Source: Sphingopyxis sp. USTB-05 (lineage in GTDB: Bacteria; Pseudomonadota; Alphaproteobacteria; Sphingomonadales; Sphingomonadaceae). From it: a stretch of 64,000 bases of DNA. The position numbers and the translations under genes were made by a program. The notes below the pieces were generated by a model. The model was not told the DNA's origin, made no database searches, and saw only the letters and a list, made by a program, of their open reading frames with translations. This document shows, one piece after another, positions 27,019-36,513 of this stretch (positions within the stretch are counted from its first letter, which is position 1; each line of letters opens with the position of its first letter). The stretch lies in contig NZ_CP084712.1 of the NCBI RefSeq assembly GCF_023822045.1, positions 1,364,001 through 1,428,000 of the forward strand, read 5' to 3'.

Positions 27019-27675
27019 TCAGGAGAAGATGTGGGCGGAGGTCAGCCGCTCGCGCTGCGCGGCAGTGATCCGGTCGACTAGGCGGTACGCCGCTGGATAA
27101 AGCGCAAGGCTGACGAGCGAAGCAAAGATACCGATCTGTTGCCCGGTCTCGAGTTCGGCGGGCGAGGCGGGGTTGATCGTCAACCGCAGCGCGATGTTCG
27201 ATGCGATGTTTGCGAGAACCCACGTCCCCCACCAGATGGCGAGAAGGCCTTCCGGACGCTCAAGCTCGTCTCCCTGTCCGCCGTGACTGGCGTTCCAAAT
27301 CTGCCGCATCGCGGCATAGGGTTTGAAAAGGTTGGCGATGGGGACGAAAAACCACCCGACTGCCCAGCCCGGCGTATAGTCGAAGCCGATCGTCCCCGCG
27401 GCGACAATGTTCGCCGCGGCACGGTAAATCCACATGCTGAAAAAAACGACCGTGACGAGTGTCAGCAACAGGTCTGCCAGTCCGGCCGCGATGTAAGCCG
27501 CCGCTGCCCCGGTAAGCGGGGCGCTCTCTTCGAGTGAAATTGTACCGCGAAGCTCGGCGATCTGGCCGACGAGACTTGCCGCAATCACGGCGAGCCCCAC
27601 GATCAGCAGGAATTTCAAGAGCTTTGCGCGCTGCGCCAGCCGTTCGATCCCCTCGGCAAGCCCCATGATCGCCAT
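27019..27675 (-). CDS. DUF4328-family membrane protein
   Basis: 218 residues with several membrane segments (LLKFLLIVGLAVIAASLVGQI; a second near LTLVTVVFFSMWIY). The DUF4328 signature FDYTPGWAVGWFFVPIANLFKPYAAMRQIW is clearly present, with a C-terminal pair of membrane segments. Function unknown. It lies between the DUF2157 gene and the SDR gene on the same strand but 55-77 bp from each, so it may have its own promoter. Confidence 0.85.
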   Translation of the reverse strand: MAIMGLAEGIERLAQRAKLLKFLLIVGLAVIAASLVGQIAELRGTISLEESAPLTGAAAAYIAAGLADLLLTLVTVVFFSMWIYRAAANIVAAGTIGFDYTPGWAVGWFFVPIANLFKPYAAMRQIWNASHGGQGDELERPEGLLAIWWGTWVLANIASNIALRLTINPASPAELETGQQIGIFASLVSLALYPAAYRLVDRITAAQRERLTSAHIFS

Positions 27676-27730
27676 ATCATTCCCCCACGGGGACGCCGCC
27701 CCGGCGCACCCGTGGGGAAGTGTATCAGGC

Positions 27731-28633
27731 TCAGCCCAGTGCCATCAATGCTTTCATGACGTTCATCGACTGCTCGCTGCCCGACTGGGGCACGGTTTCG
27801 CCGTTGCGGTCGATGATCTTCTCCCATGCCGCGGCGACCCCCTCGGGAGTGCGCTCACCTTCGGGAAGGGCAACGCCAGGCGTCATCGTGACATAGGCGG
27901 CGTGGAATGCACCCGCGCCCGCGCCGACGATCATGTTGGTCGGAGCGTCCTCGCTGACCAGATAGAGTGCGGCCGGAACGACATTTTCGGGGGTGAACTT
28001 CTCGAACAGTTCGGCGGGGAAGATGTCTTCGGTCATGCGCGTGCCCGCGACCGGTGCGATCGTGTTGCAGCGGATGTTATATTTCGCGCCTTCAAGGTGA
28101 AGCGTCTTGGTAAGGCCCGCGAGGCCCAACTTTGCCGCGCCATAATTGGCCTGGCCGAAATTGCCGTAAAGGCCGGTCGACGACGCCGTCATCAGGATGC
28201 GGCCATAGGCCTGTTCGCGCATCAGGTCCCAGCATGCCTTTGTCACATTGGCGCTGCCGCTGACGTGCACCTTCAGCACCAGATCGAAATCGGCGGGCTC
28301 CATCTTGGCGAAGCTCTTGTCGCGCAGGATTCCGGCATTGTTGATCAGGACGTGGACGCCGCCCCATTCTTCCTTCGCTTTCGCCACCATTTCGACCATC
28401 TGCTCATATTCGGTGACGCTGCCTCCGTTCGAGATGGCGGTGCCGCCCGCAGCGCGGATTTCCTCGACGACCTGAAGTGCGGCGTCGGAATGGCCGGTGC
28501 CATCGCGCGATCCGCCGAGGTCGTTGACCACGACCTTTGCCCCGCGCCGCGCGAGTTCGAGCGCATAGGCGCGGCCAAGCCCGCCGCCGGCGCCGGTAAC
28601 GATAGCAACGCGGCCGTCAAATTTGATCGTCAT
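27731..28633 (-). CDS. SDR-family 3-hydroxyacyl-CoA dehydrogenase-like oxidoreductase
   Basis: 300 residues. The Rossmann motif is TGAGGGLG (13-20), NNAG is at 98-101, and the catalytic triad is Ser151, Tyr164 and Lys168 (YGAAK). The sequence, including VVNDLGGSRDGTG and the long C-terminal MTPGVALPEGERTPEGVAAAWEKI tail, resembles the dehydrogenase part of peroxisomal multifunctional enzyme 2. An acyl-CoA beta-oxidation or related role is likely. It is divergent from the phosphate porin; its start lies 116 bp from the nearest Pho-box half-site. Confidence 0.87.
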   Translation of the reverse strand: MTIKFDGRVAIVTGAGGGLGRAYALELARRGAKVVVNDLGGSRDGTGHSDAALQVVEEIRAAGGTAISNGGSVTEYEQMVEMVAKAKEEWGGVHVLINNAGILRDKSFAKMEPADFDLVLKVHVSGSANVTKACWDLMREQAYGRILMTASSTGLYGNFGQANYGAAKLGLAGLTKTLHLEGAKYNIRCNTIAPVAGTRMTEDIFPAELFEKFTPENVVPAALYLVSEDAPTNMIVGAGAGAFHAAYVTMTPGVALPEGERTPEGVAAAWEKIIDRNGETVPQSGSEQSMNVMKALMALG

Positions 28634-28749
28634 GATGGTCTCCCGAAAGGGGCTGCCCCGAAAGATAGGTTGCCCGAAAAAACTGGACCGTCCTTAGCCG
28701 TTCGCGCCTTGCTGGCAAGAGGGTGAAAAAATGACGATTGAAACATAAA

Positions 28750-28788
28750 TGTCACGCAAATGACGTGCATATGTCACGTAAGCGTCAT
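28750..28788 (+). promoter_or_regulatory. Two tandem Pho boxes upstream of the phosphate porin
   Basis: Four half-sites at exact 11-bp steps: TGTCAC at 28750, TGACGT at 28761, TGTCAC at 28772 and CGTCAT at 28783. The downstream pair (TGTCAC-N5-CGTCAT) is the best PhoB box; the upstream pair is weaker. The array ends 46 bp before the porin start. phoB itself lies at the end of the facing operon. Confidence 0.75.
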
Positions 28789-28834
28789 AGCAGCGCCTCG
28801 AGCTTGTCACCTTTCGCAACGGAGCAAATCCATC

Positions 28835-30196
28835 ATGCGCCATGCCTTCACCATCGCTCTGCTGGCGACGTCGATGTTCAGCCTGCCGACGGCGGCCCGC
28901 GCCCAGGCGATGACTGCCGAAGAGGCAGCGCAGCTTCGCGCCGAACTTGCTGCGCTGAAGGCGCAGGTGCAGGTGCTCGAAACGCGGCTCGATGCCGCGA
29001 CCGCCCAGCAGCCGGCACCCGCGCCGGTCCCGACACCCGCGCCGCCATCGGTGACCGCGAAGCCGGCGACCGAAATTAGCTGGAAGGGCGCCCCCGAGAT
29101 CAAGACAGCCGATGGCTGGAGCTTCAAGCCGCGCGGGCGGATGCAGTTCGACGTGGCCAGCATCGATGCGCCCGCGGGCGTGATGGGAACGCACGGCGGT
29201 TTGACGACGGAAATCCGACGCGTATTCTTGGGGGTAGATGGCAAGATTCCGGGCGGTTTTTCGTACCGGGTCGAAGCCGACTTCGCCGGTGGCTCGGCTG
29301 AACTGACCGACGTCTATCTGACTTATGGCCAAGGGCCGCTGTCGGTCACGGTGGGGCACATAAGACATTTCACCTCGCTGGAAGATGTAACCAGCGACTT
29401 GTTCACCAGCTTTACCGAGCGTGCGGCCTTTGTACCGGCCTTTGGCTTTGAACGCCGCGTCGGATTGGGAGTACAATATAAAGGGAAGCAGATCCTCGCG
29501 CAGGCGGGCGTGTTCGGCGACAATGCAAACGATCTTCTGAACGATGCGAACAACAGCATCAGCGCCGACGGGCGGTTAGTGTGGATGCCCAAATTCGGCA
29601 AAACCCAACTGCATCTGGGCGGGTCGGCCCATATTCGCGATTTCAACGACCAGTCGCCCACTGCACGCTATCGCGCTCGGCCCTATGTTCACACGACCGA
29701 CGTACGTCTGATCGACACCGGCAACATCGATGCCACGGGTGAGCGTGGTTATGGGCTGGAGGCTGCGGTGGTATCGGGGCCGTTCCATGCATCGGGTGAA
29801 GGTTTTTGGCAGACGATGAAGCGCCCCGGCGTCACCGACCCGACCTTCTTTGGCGGTTATGCAGAGGTCGGCATGGTGCTGACCCCTGGGGATAGCCGCA
29901 GTTACAGGGATGGCGCCTTCGACAGGCTAAAGCCGTCGAAATCCATCACCGACGGCGGCATCGGTGCGATCGAGATCAACGCGCGCTACGACCATCTAGA
30001 TCTCAACGACGCCGGAATCGTTGGCGGTCAGCAAAGGGCGGCGTTGATCGGCATCGTCTGGGCGCCGATCGACTATATCCGGATCACCGCCAATTACGGT
30101 AAATTGTGGATCGACGACGCGCGTATTCCGACCGCGGCGGGTGATCGCAGTTATACCGCCGATACGTTCGGGCTGCGCACGCAGATGGATTTCTGA
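28835..30196 (+). CDS. Phosphate-selective outer-membrane porin (OprO/OprP family)
   Basis: 453 residues. A signal peptide (MRHAFTIALLATSMFSLPTAARA) is followed by a short coiled-coil segment (AAQLRAELAALKAQVQVLETRL), a Pro-rich linker, and a beta-barrel domain that ends in an aromatic residue (QMDF), as outer-membrane porins do. The sequence LTDVYLTYGQGPLSVTVGHIRHF and the C-terminal KLWIDDAR region match OprP-like porins. It takes up phosphate (or polyphosphate) across the outer membrane. Tandem Pho boxes upstream imply induction by phosphate starvation. It faces phoB across a repeat. Confidence 0.9.
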   Translation: MRHAFTIALLATSMFSLPTAARAQAMTAEEAAQLRAELAALKAQVQVLETRLDAATAQQPAPAPVPTPAPPSVTAKPATEISWKGAPEIKTADGWSFKPRGRMQFDVASIDAPAGVMGTHGGLTTEIRRVFLGVDGKIPGGFSYRVEADFAGGSAELTDVYLTYGQGPLSVTVGHIRHFTSLEDVTSDLFTSFTERAAFVPAFGFERRVGLGVQYKGKQILAQAGVFGDNANDLLNDANNSISADGRLVWMPKFGKTQLHLGGSAHIRDFNDQSPTARYRARPYVHTTDVRLIDTGNIDATGERGYGLEAAVVSGPFHASGEGFWQTMKRPGVTDPTFFGGYAEVGMVLTPGDSRSYRDGAFDRLKPSKSITDGGIGAIEINARYDHLDLNDAGIVGGQQRAALIGIVWAPIDYIRITANYGKLWIDDARIPTAAGDRSYTADTFGLRTQMDF

Positions 30197-30238
30197 TCGC
30201 GGCGTTCGTTTTGGGGTAGGGGACTGGCTCCCTTTTTC

Positions 30239-30328
30239 GTCATCCCGGGCTTGACCCGGGATCCCGCTTTTTGACGCATTTACTGACGTCGACATCGAGC
30301 GGGACCCCAGATCAAGTCCGGGTGACGA
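30239..30328. repeat. Palindromic repeat, family A, bipartite element
   Basis: cgtcatcccgggcttgacccgggatcccgctttttgacg and, inverted, agcgggaccccagatcaagtccgggtgacg flank a linker acgtcgacatcg. Almost the same layout as 11492-11585. It lies between the converging porin and phoB genes and may act as a bidirectional transcript end. Confidence 0.88.
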
Positions 30329-30360
30329 TGAAAGATAGGCCGCTTGCCCCGTCGTCCGGA

Positions 30361-31059
30361 TCAGATGCTCTTGCCTGCATCCAGTGCATAGCCCGCCGAC
30401 CGCACCGTCCGGATGATATCGCTCGTACCCGGCAGGTTGATCGCCTTGCGCAGGCGGCGGATATGGACGTCGACGGTGCGCAGTTCGATATCGCTGTCCT
30501 GGCCCCAGACGCTGTCGAGCAACTGCCCGCGTGAGAAGACGCGGCCCGGATGCTCCATGAAATGGCGGAGCAGGCGGAATTCGGTCGGCCCCATCGCAAC
30601 GATCTGGCTGTTGCGCACGACCTTGTGCGCCACCGAGTCCAGTTCGATGTCGGCATAGGTCAGCATCTCGCCGGCGAGCGCGGGGCGCAGGCGGCGGAGC
30701 ACCGCCGATACGCGCGCGACCAGTTCGCGCGGGCTGAACGGCTTGGTGACATAATCGTCGGCGCCCGTTTCGAGGCCGCGGATACGGTCCTCTTCCTCGC
30801 CGCGCGCGGTGAGCATGATGATCGGGACGTTCGCCGATTTCGGGTTGCGGCGCAGGCGCCGGCAAACCTCGATGCCCGGCAGGCTCTCGATCATCCAGTC
30901 GAGCAGGACGATGTCGGGCACGCGTTCCTCGACCAGGACGAGCGCCTGCTCGCCATCGGGAGTCTGGCGGACCGAAAAGCCTTCGCGGGCGAAATGCCAG
31001 ACGATGAGCTCGGCAATCGCCTCGTCATCTTCGATCAGCAGCAAATCGGGCTGTGGCAT
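30361..31059 (-). CDS. phoB: Phosphate regulon response regulator PhoB
   Basis: 232 residues. The receiver domain has the acidic pocket (Glu10, Asp11, Asp12), the phospho-acceptor Asp54 (IVLLDWMIESLPG), and Thr/Lys in LTARG and VTKPF. The winged-helix domain ends with the recognition region VDVHIRRLRKAINLPG...VRSAGYAL. It is the last gene of the pst operon, overlapping phoU by one base. No phoR is next to it. Pho boxes stand before both pstS and the porin, so it probably controls its own operon. Confidence 0.95.
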   Translation of the reverse strand: MPQPDLLLIEDDEAIAELIVWHFAREGFSVRQTPDGEQALVLVEERVPDIVLLDWMIESLPGIEVCRRLRRNPKSANVPIIMLTARGEEEDRIRGLETGADDYVTKPFSPRELVARVSAVLRRLRPALAGEMLTYADIELDSVAHKVVRNSQIVAMGPTEFRLLRHFMEHPGRVFSRGQLLDSVWGQDSDIELRTVDVHIRRLRKAINLPGTSDIIRTVRSAGYALDAGKSI

Positions 31060-31781
31060 CAGCCTTGCTCCTGCTCCGCTGACGCGGCGCCTTCCGGAGT
31101 CTCGCCGCGTTCGCGTTCCTCCATATGGTCGCCGGTGACGACATAATAGACCATCTCGGCGATGTTCGTCGCATGGTCGCCCATGCGCTCGAGGTTCTTG
31201 GCGACGAACAGCAGATGCGCGCTTTCCGAGATATATTTCGGATTTTCCATCATGAAGGTGACGAGCGTGCGGAAGATGCTGTTGTAGAAATCGTCGACAT
31301 TCTTGTCGCGGACGGTGACGCGCACCGCGAGTTCGGCGTCGCGCGCCGCGAAGCTGTCGAGCGCGTCGTGGATCAACTCGACGACGATGTTCGACATCGA
31401 CATCAGCAGCGGGATCGCCTCGATCGAGCGCGTCTGGTCCATCAGTGCGACGCGCTTGGCGATGTTCTTCGCATAATCGCCGATGCGTTCGACCACCGAC
31501 ACGATCTTCAGCGCCGCAATCATTTCGCGGAGGTCGTCGGCCATTGGGGCGCGGAGCGCGATCGTCTGGACCGCGAGTTGTTCGACTTCGCTTTCGAGCG
31601 CGTCGATCTTCTTGTCGTCGCGCACGACCTGCGCCGCGAGTTCGAGGTCACCCATATTGAGCGCGGTCATCGCCTGGAGCAGCGCCTGTTCGGCGCGCCC
31701 GCCCATTTCGCTGATCAGTCCGCGCAGGCGGTTCAGATCCTCGTCGAAAGCCTTGACGGTATGATCGTTGACTACTGCCAT
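31059..31781 (-). CDS. phoU: Phosphate signalling complex protein PhoU
   Basis: 240 residues, two tandem three-helix PhoU repeats; each carries an E/DxxxD metal motif. The start is FDEDLNRLRGLISEMGGRAEQALLQAM and the second repeat includes AVRVTVRDKNVDDFYNSIFRTLVTFMMENPKYISESAHLLFVAKNLERMGDHATNIAE. It links PstB transport activity to PhoR/PhoB signalling. One-base overlap with phoB; 25 bp from pstB. The C-terminal tail is acidic. Confidence 0.95.
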   Translation of the reverse strand: MAVVNDHTVKAFDEDLNRLRGLISEMGGRAEQALLQAMTALNMGDLELAAQVVRDDKKIDALESEVEQLAVQTIALRAPMADDLREMIAALKIVSVVERIGDYAKNIAKRVALMDQTRSIEAIPLLMSMSNIVVELIHDALDSFAARDAELAVRVTVRDKNVDDFYNSIFRTLVTFMMENPKYISESAHLLFVAKNLERMGDHATNIAEMVYYVVTGDHMEERERGETPEGAASAEQEQG

Positions 31782-31806
31782 CGTTCTTGTCCTTTTGCGC
31801 TGCGGC

Positions 31807-32598
31807 TTAACCGTAGCGGCCGGTGATATAATCCTTGGTGCGTTCCTGCTTCGGGTTGGTGAAGATGTCGGTCGTCTTGCCGTACTCTACCAACGTTCCG
31901 AGGTGGAAAAAGGCGGTGCGCTGCGACACGCGGGCCGCCTGCTGCATGTTATGCGTGACGATCACGATAGCATATTTACCGCGCAGTTCGTGGATCAGTT
32001 CCTCGATCTTCGCGGTCGCGATCGGGTCGAGCGCCGAGCAGGGCTCGTCCATCAGGATGACTTCGGGGTCGACCGCGATCGCGCGGGCGATGCACAGACG
32101 CTGCTGCTGGCCGCCCGACAAGGCGGTGCCGCTTTCCTGAAGGCGGTCCTTGACCTCGTCCCACAGGCCCGCACGCACCAGCGCACGCTCGACGATTACA
32201 TCGAGGTCGGCCTTGTTCGGCGCGAGGCCGTGGATGCGCGGGCCATAGCCGACATTGTCATAGATCGACTTGGGGAAGGGGTTGGGTTTCTGGAACACCA
32301 TGCCGACGCGGGCGCGGAGCTGCACGACGTCCATCGAGGGCGCATAAATGTCCTCGCCGTCGAGCTCGATCTGCCCCGTAACGCGCGCGCTGGCGACGGT
32401 GTCGTTCATGCGATTCAGCGAGCGCAGGAAGGTCGACTTGCCGCAGCCCGAGGGGCCGATGAAGGCGGTGACCAGGTCGGTGCCAACGTCGATAGACACG
32501 TCGTTGATCGCCTGTTTTTCGCCATAGAAGACGTTGACGCCGTGCGCCTTCATCTTGGGGTCGGCGATGGTAAGATCGTCTTGGGTCATGAAGGTCAC
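31807..32598 (-). CDS. pstB: Phosphate ABC transporter ATP-binding protein PstB
   Basis: 263 residues. Walker A is GPSGCGKST (48-56), the signature motif is LSGGQQQR, Walker B is [13 protein letters not shown], and the H-loop is [13 protein letters not shown]. It energises phosphate import. ATG 32598 overlaps the pstA stop by four bases; an internal ATG (32589, MTQDD) is a possible alternative start. Fourth gene in the operon. Confidence 0.96.
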   Translation of the reverse strand: MTFMTQDDLTIADPKMKAHGVNVFYGEKQAINDVSIDVGTDLVTAFIGPSGCGKSTFLRSLNRMNDTVASARVTGQIELDGEDIYAPSMDVVQLRARVGMVFQKPNPFPKSIYDNVGYGPRIHGLAPNKADLDVIVERALVRAGLWDEVKDRLQESGTALSGGQQQRLCIARAIAVDPEVILMDEPCSALDPIATAKIEELIHELRGKYAIVIVTHNMQQAARVSQRTAFFHLGTLVEYGKTTDIFTNPKQERTKDYITGRYG

Positions 32599-33851
32599 CA
32601 GCGTTTTTCGAATTTGTTGCGAAGATAGATCGCAAAGGCGTTCATCGACAGCAGCACGATAAGCAGCACGATGATCGCGGCGGAGGTTTTCTCGACAAAG
32701 CCCCGGTCGACTTCGTCCGACCAGAGGAAAATCTGCATCGGCAACACGGTCGAGGGCGAGCAGATACCGCCCGGAACGTCGCCGATAAAGGCACGCATCC
32801 CGACGAGGAGCAGAGGTGCGGTCTCGCCCAGCGCGCGCGCCATGCCGATGATCGTGCCGGTGAGGATGCCGGGGAGGGCGAGCGGCAGGACATGGTGGAA
32901 CACGACCTGTACCGGGCTGGCGCCGACGCCGAGCGCCGCGTCGCGGATCGACGGTGGCACCGATTTAATCGCGTTGCGGCTGGCGATCACGATCACCGGC
33001 ATCGTCATCAGCGCGAGCGTCAGGCCGCCGACGAGCGGGCTTGCCTGACACAGCCCGAACCAGTTGATGAACACCGCGAGCGCGAGCAGGCCAAAGATGA
33101 TCGAGGGCACCGCGGCAAGGTTGTTGATCGACACTTCGATAAGGTCGGTCCAGCGGTTCTTCGGCGCATATTCTTCAAGATAGAGCGCCGCGAGCACGCC
33201 GGTCGGGAAGGCGATGAGGAAGGCGATGAAGATCGTCAGCACCGAACCCTTGAGCGCGCCCCAGATGCCCGCAACCGCGGGGTCGGTGGCGTCGGCGTTC
33301 TTGAAGAAGGGCCAGTGGATGCCGGTCGACAGCTTGCCGTCCTTCTCCAACGCATCGACCTTCGCGCCGAGTGCGCCCTTCGCGCCTTCCTTGGCGGCGA
33401 TGTCGACTTCGGACGAAGCGGGCAGCTCGAACACCGTCTTGGCGTTAAGCAGTTCGGGATCGTCCTTGATCGCGCTGCGCACTTCCTTCCACGCATTTTC
33501 GGAAATCAGCTTCGATCCGTCGGTCCCCAGCGCCTCGTCGGCGGCAAAGGCGACGATGTCGGCGAGCCCTGCATTCGCGATCACCTGATCGGCGTCGGCA
33601 TCGCCGAGGCGCGAGGTATCGATCGTCAACGGCATCGCCTTGAAATCGACGGGCACCGCGACATGCGTATACATGAATCCACGCGCGCCGTTGCCGACCA
33701 TCACGAAGAGCAGGAAGGCGAGGAAAGCGCCCGAGAGCAGCACCGCGCCCAGCCCCATCAGCTTGAAGCGGCGTTCGGCGGCGTAGCGCTTCGCGATGCG
33801 GGTCTGCATCACGGAGCCTTTCCAGTCGGTGGGGGCGGTCTGCCTATTCAT
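32595..33851 (-). CDS. pstA: Phosphate ABC transporter permease PstA, with large periplasmic insert
   Basis: 418 residues, far longer than E. coli PstA (about 296). TM1 ([23 protein letters not shown], about 31-53) is followed by an extracytoplasmic insert of about 140 residues (DUF3333-like) before the five-helix ABC permease core, which has the EAA-type loop [34 protein letters not shown] 33851 is chosen; it overlaps pstC by 8 bp. Large inserts of this kind are typical of alphaproteobacterial PstA. Function of the insert unknown. Confidence 0.94.
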   Translation of the reverse strand: MNRQTAPTDWKGSVMQTRIAKRYAAERRFKLMGLGAVLLSGAFLAFLLFVMVGNGARGFMYTHVAVPVDFKAMPLTIDTSRLGDADADQVIANAGLADIVAFAADEALGTDGSKLISENAWKEVRSAIKDDPELLNAKTVFELPASSEVDIAAKEGAKGALGAKVDALEKDGKLSTGIHWPFFKNADATDPAVAGIWGALKGSVLTIFIAFLIAFPTGVLAALYLEEYAPKNRWTDLIEVSINNLAAVPSIIFGLLALAVFINWFGLCQASPLVGGLTLALMTMPVIVIASRNAIKSVPPSIRDAALGVGASPVQVVFHHVLPLALPGILTGTIIGMARALGETAPLLLVGMRAFIGDVPGGICSPSTVLPMQIFLWSDEVDRGFVEKTSAAIIVLLIVLLSMNAFAIYLRNKFEKRW

Positions 33852-35220
33852 AAGCTTCACGATACTTTTTGACGATGCGCAGCGCGACGATGTTGAGGAG
33901 CAGCGTAACGATGAAGAGGACGAGGCCGAGCGCGAAGGCGGCAAGCGTTTTCGCGCTGTCGAACTCCTGGTCGCCGGTGAGCAGCTTGACGATCTGTGCG
34001 GTCACCGTGGTGACGCTGGCAAAGGGGTTGGCGGTCATGTTGGCCGACAGCCCTGCGGCCATCACGACGATCATCGTCTCGCCGATCGCGCGGCTGACCG
34101 CGAGCAGGATGCCGCCCATCACGCCCGGAAGCGCGGCGGGGATCAGCACCTGGCGGATCGTCTCGTTCGGCGTTGCACCGAGAGCCAGCGATCCGTCGCG
34201 CATCGCCTGCGGTACCGCGTTGATGCTGTCGTCGGCCATCGAGGAGACGAAGGGGATGATCATCACACCCATCACGATACCCGCCGCAAGTGCGCTTTCG
34301 GTGCTTGCGTTGGGAATGCCGAGCATCACCGCAAATTCGCGCAGGGCCGGGGCGACGGTCAGCGCGGCGAAATAGCCGTAAACCACCGTCGGCACGCCGG
34401 CGAGAATCTCGAGCAGCGGCTTCACCCATTTGCGCACCGTCGGCGCGGCATATTGGGTAAGGTAGACTGCGGTCATCATGCCGATCGGAATGGCGACGAT
34501 CATCGCGATGATTGCGCCGATCAGGATCGTACCCCAGAACAGCGGAATGCCGCCGAATGTGTCGGGCTGCGGCGCGCCGCTCGTCGGCGCCCATTCGGTG
34601 CCGAACAGCAATTCGGCGGGCGAGACGAGGCGGAAAAAGCGGATCGATTCGAACAGCAGCGACAGCACGATGCCAAAGGTCGTGAGGATCGCGACCAGCG
34701 ACGCGAGCAGCAGGAACAGCATCACGATCTTTTCGACGCGGGTGCGTGCCCGGAAATCGGGTTTGATCCGCGTGAAGGCGTAAAGTCCGCCCGCCAGCGC
34801 CAGCGCCAGCATCGCGGCGATGCCGATCCACGCATATTTGTGGCTCGCGTCGGCGTAGGGCTTCACCAGCGGCGCGGCGGCGGGCAACCGCACCGCGGCC
34901 TGCTTGCCCTCGGCAACGCTGCGCGCGTCGGACAGGATTGCACCGCGCTCGAACCCGAACGACGGCAGCGATTGCGCCGCCTCGGTCGCGAGCACCTGGT
35001 TGGTGATCAGTGCGGGTGAGACCGACGACCAGACGGCAAGGAAAAGCGCGGCAGGGGCAAACAGCCACAGCGCGACATACCAGCCATGATATTGCGGGCG
35101 CGAATGGAGCTTTTCGCCGGCGCGGCCGGCCAGCAGGTTCGACCGCGCGCGGCCGGCCAGCCAGCCGATCAGCGCGAGACCCGCGATCAAAAGCAAAAGG
35201 GCGGCGGCGTTGAAGGTCAC
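33844..35220 (-). CDS. pstC: Phosphate ABC transporter permease PstC, with N-terminal extension
   Basis: 458 residues. Four hydrophobic segments replace the usual short N-terminus (LLLLIAGLALIGWLA; YVALWLFAPAALFLAVWSSVS; IGIAAMLALALAGGLYAF; IVMLFLLLASLVAILTTFGIVLSLL). The permease core follows, including AVPQAMRDGSLALGATPNETIRQVLIPAALPG, the EAA loop that contacts PstB. Overlap of 8 bp with pstA. A family B repeat occupies the 163-bp gap to pstS. The extra length parallels the enlarged PstA. Confidence 0.94.
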   Translation of the reverse strand: MTFNAAALLLLIAGLALIGWLAGRARSNLLAGRAGEKLHSRPQYHGWYVALWLFAPAALFLAVWSSVSPALITNQVLATEAAQSLPSFGFERGAILSDARSVAEGKQAAVRLPAAAPLVKPYADASHKYAWIGIAAMLALALAGGLYAFTRIKPDFRARTRVEKIVMLFLLLASLVAILTTFGIVLSLLFESIRFFRLVSPAELLFGTEWAPTSGAPQPDTFGGIPLFWGTILIGAIIAMIVAIPIGMMTAVYLTQYAAPTVRKWVKPLLEILAGVPTVVYGYFAALTVAPALREFAVMLGIPNASTESALAAGIVMGVMIIPFVSSMADDSINAVPQAMRDGSLALGATPNETIRQVLIPAALPGVMGGILLAVSRAIGETMIVVMAAGLSANMTANPFASVTTVTAQIVKLLTGDQEFDSAKTLAAFALGLVLFIVTLLLNIVALRIVKKYREAYE

Positions 35221-35242
35221 GCAGTCCTCATTAAATCATTCC

Positions 35243-35325
35243 CGTCATTGCGAGGAGCGAAGCGACGCGGCAATCCAGAGTTTGCGTATACCGCTCTGGA
35301 TTGCTTCGCTTCGCTCGCAATGACG
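35243..35325. repeat. Palindromic repeat, family B, inside the pst operon
   Basis: cgtcattgcgaggagcgaagcgacgcggcaatccagag and its complement ctctggattgcttcgcttcgctcgcaatgacg flank tttgcgtataccg. The predicted RNA hairpin would lie between the pstS and pstC reading frames. Confidence 0.92.
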
Positions 35326-35383
35326 ATCAAGAAAAGACGGTGGCCGGTAGGGAAAACCCGCCCGGCCACCAGCGGGAGGAAAC

Positions 35384-36433
35384 TTACTTGAGCTCGGCGC
35401 CGTTCAGCGCGGTCATGCCCTTGCCATTCGCTGCCGCCGTCGCCGCGATGTCCTTCGGCGACACGATCAGGCCCTTGACGTTCAGATAACCGCCTTCGCC
35501 CGCGCCCTTCAGAAACTCGGCGACATATTCGGCGAGGCCGGGGACGACGCCGACATGCGCCTTCTTCACATAGATGAACAGCGGACGCGAACCGGGATAG
35601 CTGCCGTCGGCGATCGCGGCATAGGTCGGGGCGACGCCCTGAACCGGGACTGCCTTGATCTTGTCCTTGTTCGCATCGAGATAGCTGAAGCCGAAGATGC
35701 CGAGGCTGGTCGGATTCTTGTCGAGCTTCGAGATGATCAGGTTATCATTCTCGCCCTGCTCGACATAATAGGGCGCGCCGCGCAGCGTGGTGCAGGTCGC
35801 CTCATGCTTTTCTTTGTCGCTGTCCTTCAGCGCCTTCATCTCTGCATTGGCGTCGCAGCCCTTGCCGAGGATCAGTTCCTTGAACGCGTCATAGGTGCCG
35901 CTGGTCGACGGCGGGCCGAATACCGAAATCGCGACCGCTGGGAGGGCGGGGTTCACGTCTTTCCACGTCTTTGCGGTGTTGGGCTTGCCATAGGGGTTCG
36001 CCGCAAGTGCCTTATAGACATCTTCTTCCGACAGCTTGAAGCCGGGGCCGCGCTGCGCTTCGCCAAGTGCGATGCCGTCGATGCCGACCTGGATTTCGAC
36101 GATGTCTTTCACGCCATTCTTGGCGCAAGTGTCGAATTCCTTCTTCTTGATACGGCGCGACGCGTTCGCGATGTCGGGGGTGTCGCCGCCGACGCCTGCG
36201 CAGAAGCGCTCGAAACCGCCGCCGGTGCCCGTGCTGTCGATCTTGGGGGTCTTGTTGCCGGTCGCTTCGGCGAACTTCTCGCCGACCGCGGTCGCAAAGG
36301 GATACACTGTGGACGAACCGACCGCGCTGATATAATCGCGCGCCCCGCCGCCCGAAGACGCCTGATCCTGACACGCGGAAAGCGCCAGCGCGCAAGTGGC
36401 GGCGCCAGCGATAAGGGCGAATTTCTGCAGCAT
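35384..36433 (-). CDS. pstS: Phosphate-binding protein PstS, probable lipoprotein
   Basis: 349 residues from ATG 36433. The signal peptide ends in LSAC (lipobox), so it is either a lipoprotein or a secreted protein. The mature part has the PstS signature VGSSTVYPF (phosphate-binding loop) and GTGGGFERFC, plus NPTSLGIFGFSYL and FIYVKKAHVG. It captures phosphate for PstCAB. First gene of the operon; a Pho box lies about 81 bp upstream. An upstream in-frame ATG at 36532 would overlap the Pho box and is unlikely. Confidence 0.95.
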   Translation of the reverse strand: MLQKFALIAGAATCALALSACQDQASSGGGARDYISAVGSSTVYPFATAVGEKFAEATGNKTPKIDSTGTGGGFERFCAGVGGDTPDIANASRRIKKKEFDTCAKNGVKDIVEIQVGIDGIALGEAQRGPGFKLSEEDVYKALAANPYGKPNTAKTWKDVNPALPAVAISVFGPPSTSGTYDAFKELILGKGCDANAEMKALKDSDKEKHEATCTTLRGAPYYVEQGENDNLIISKLDKNPTSLGIFGFSYLDANKDKIKAVPVQGVAPTYAAIADGSYPGSRPLFIYVKKAHVGVVPGLAEYVAEFLKGAGEGGYLNVKGLIVSPKDIAATAAANGKGMTALNGAELK

Positions 36434-36513
36434 GGGGTAATCCTGTCGGGGGTCGTTACCGAACCAAGCCGCCACCCCCGCGGCGACTCGCTGAGCCGCC
36501 AATGAGGGAGTTG

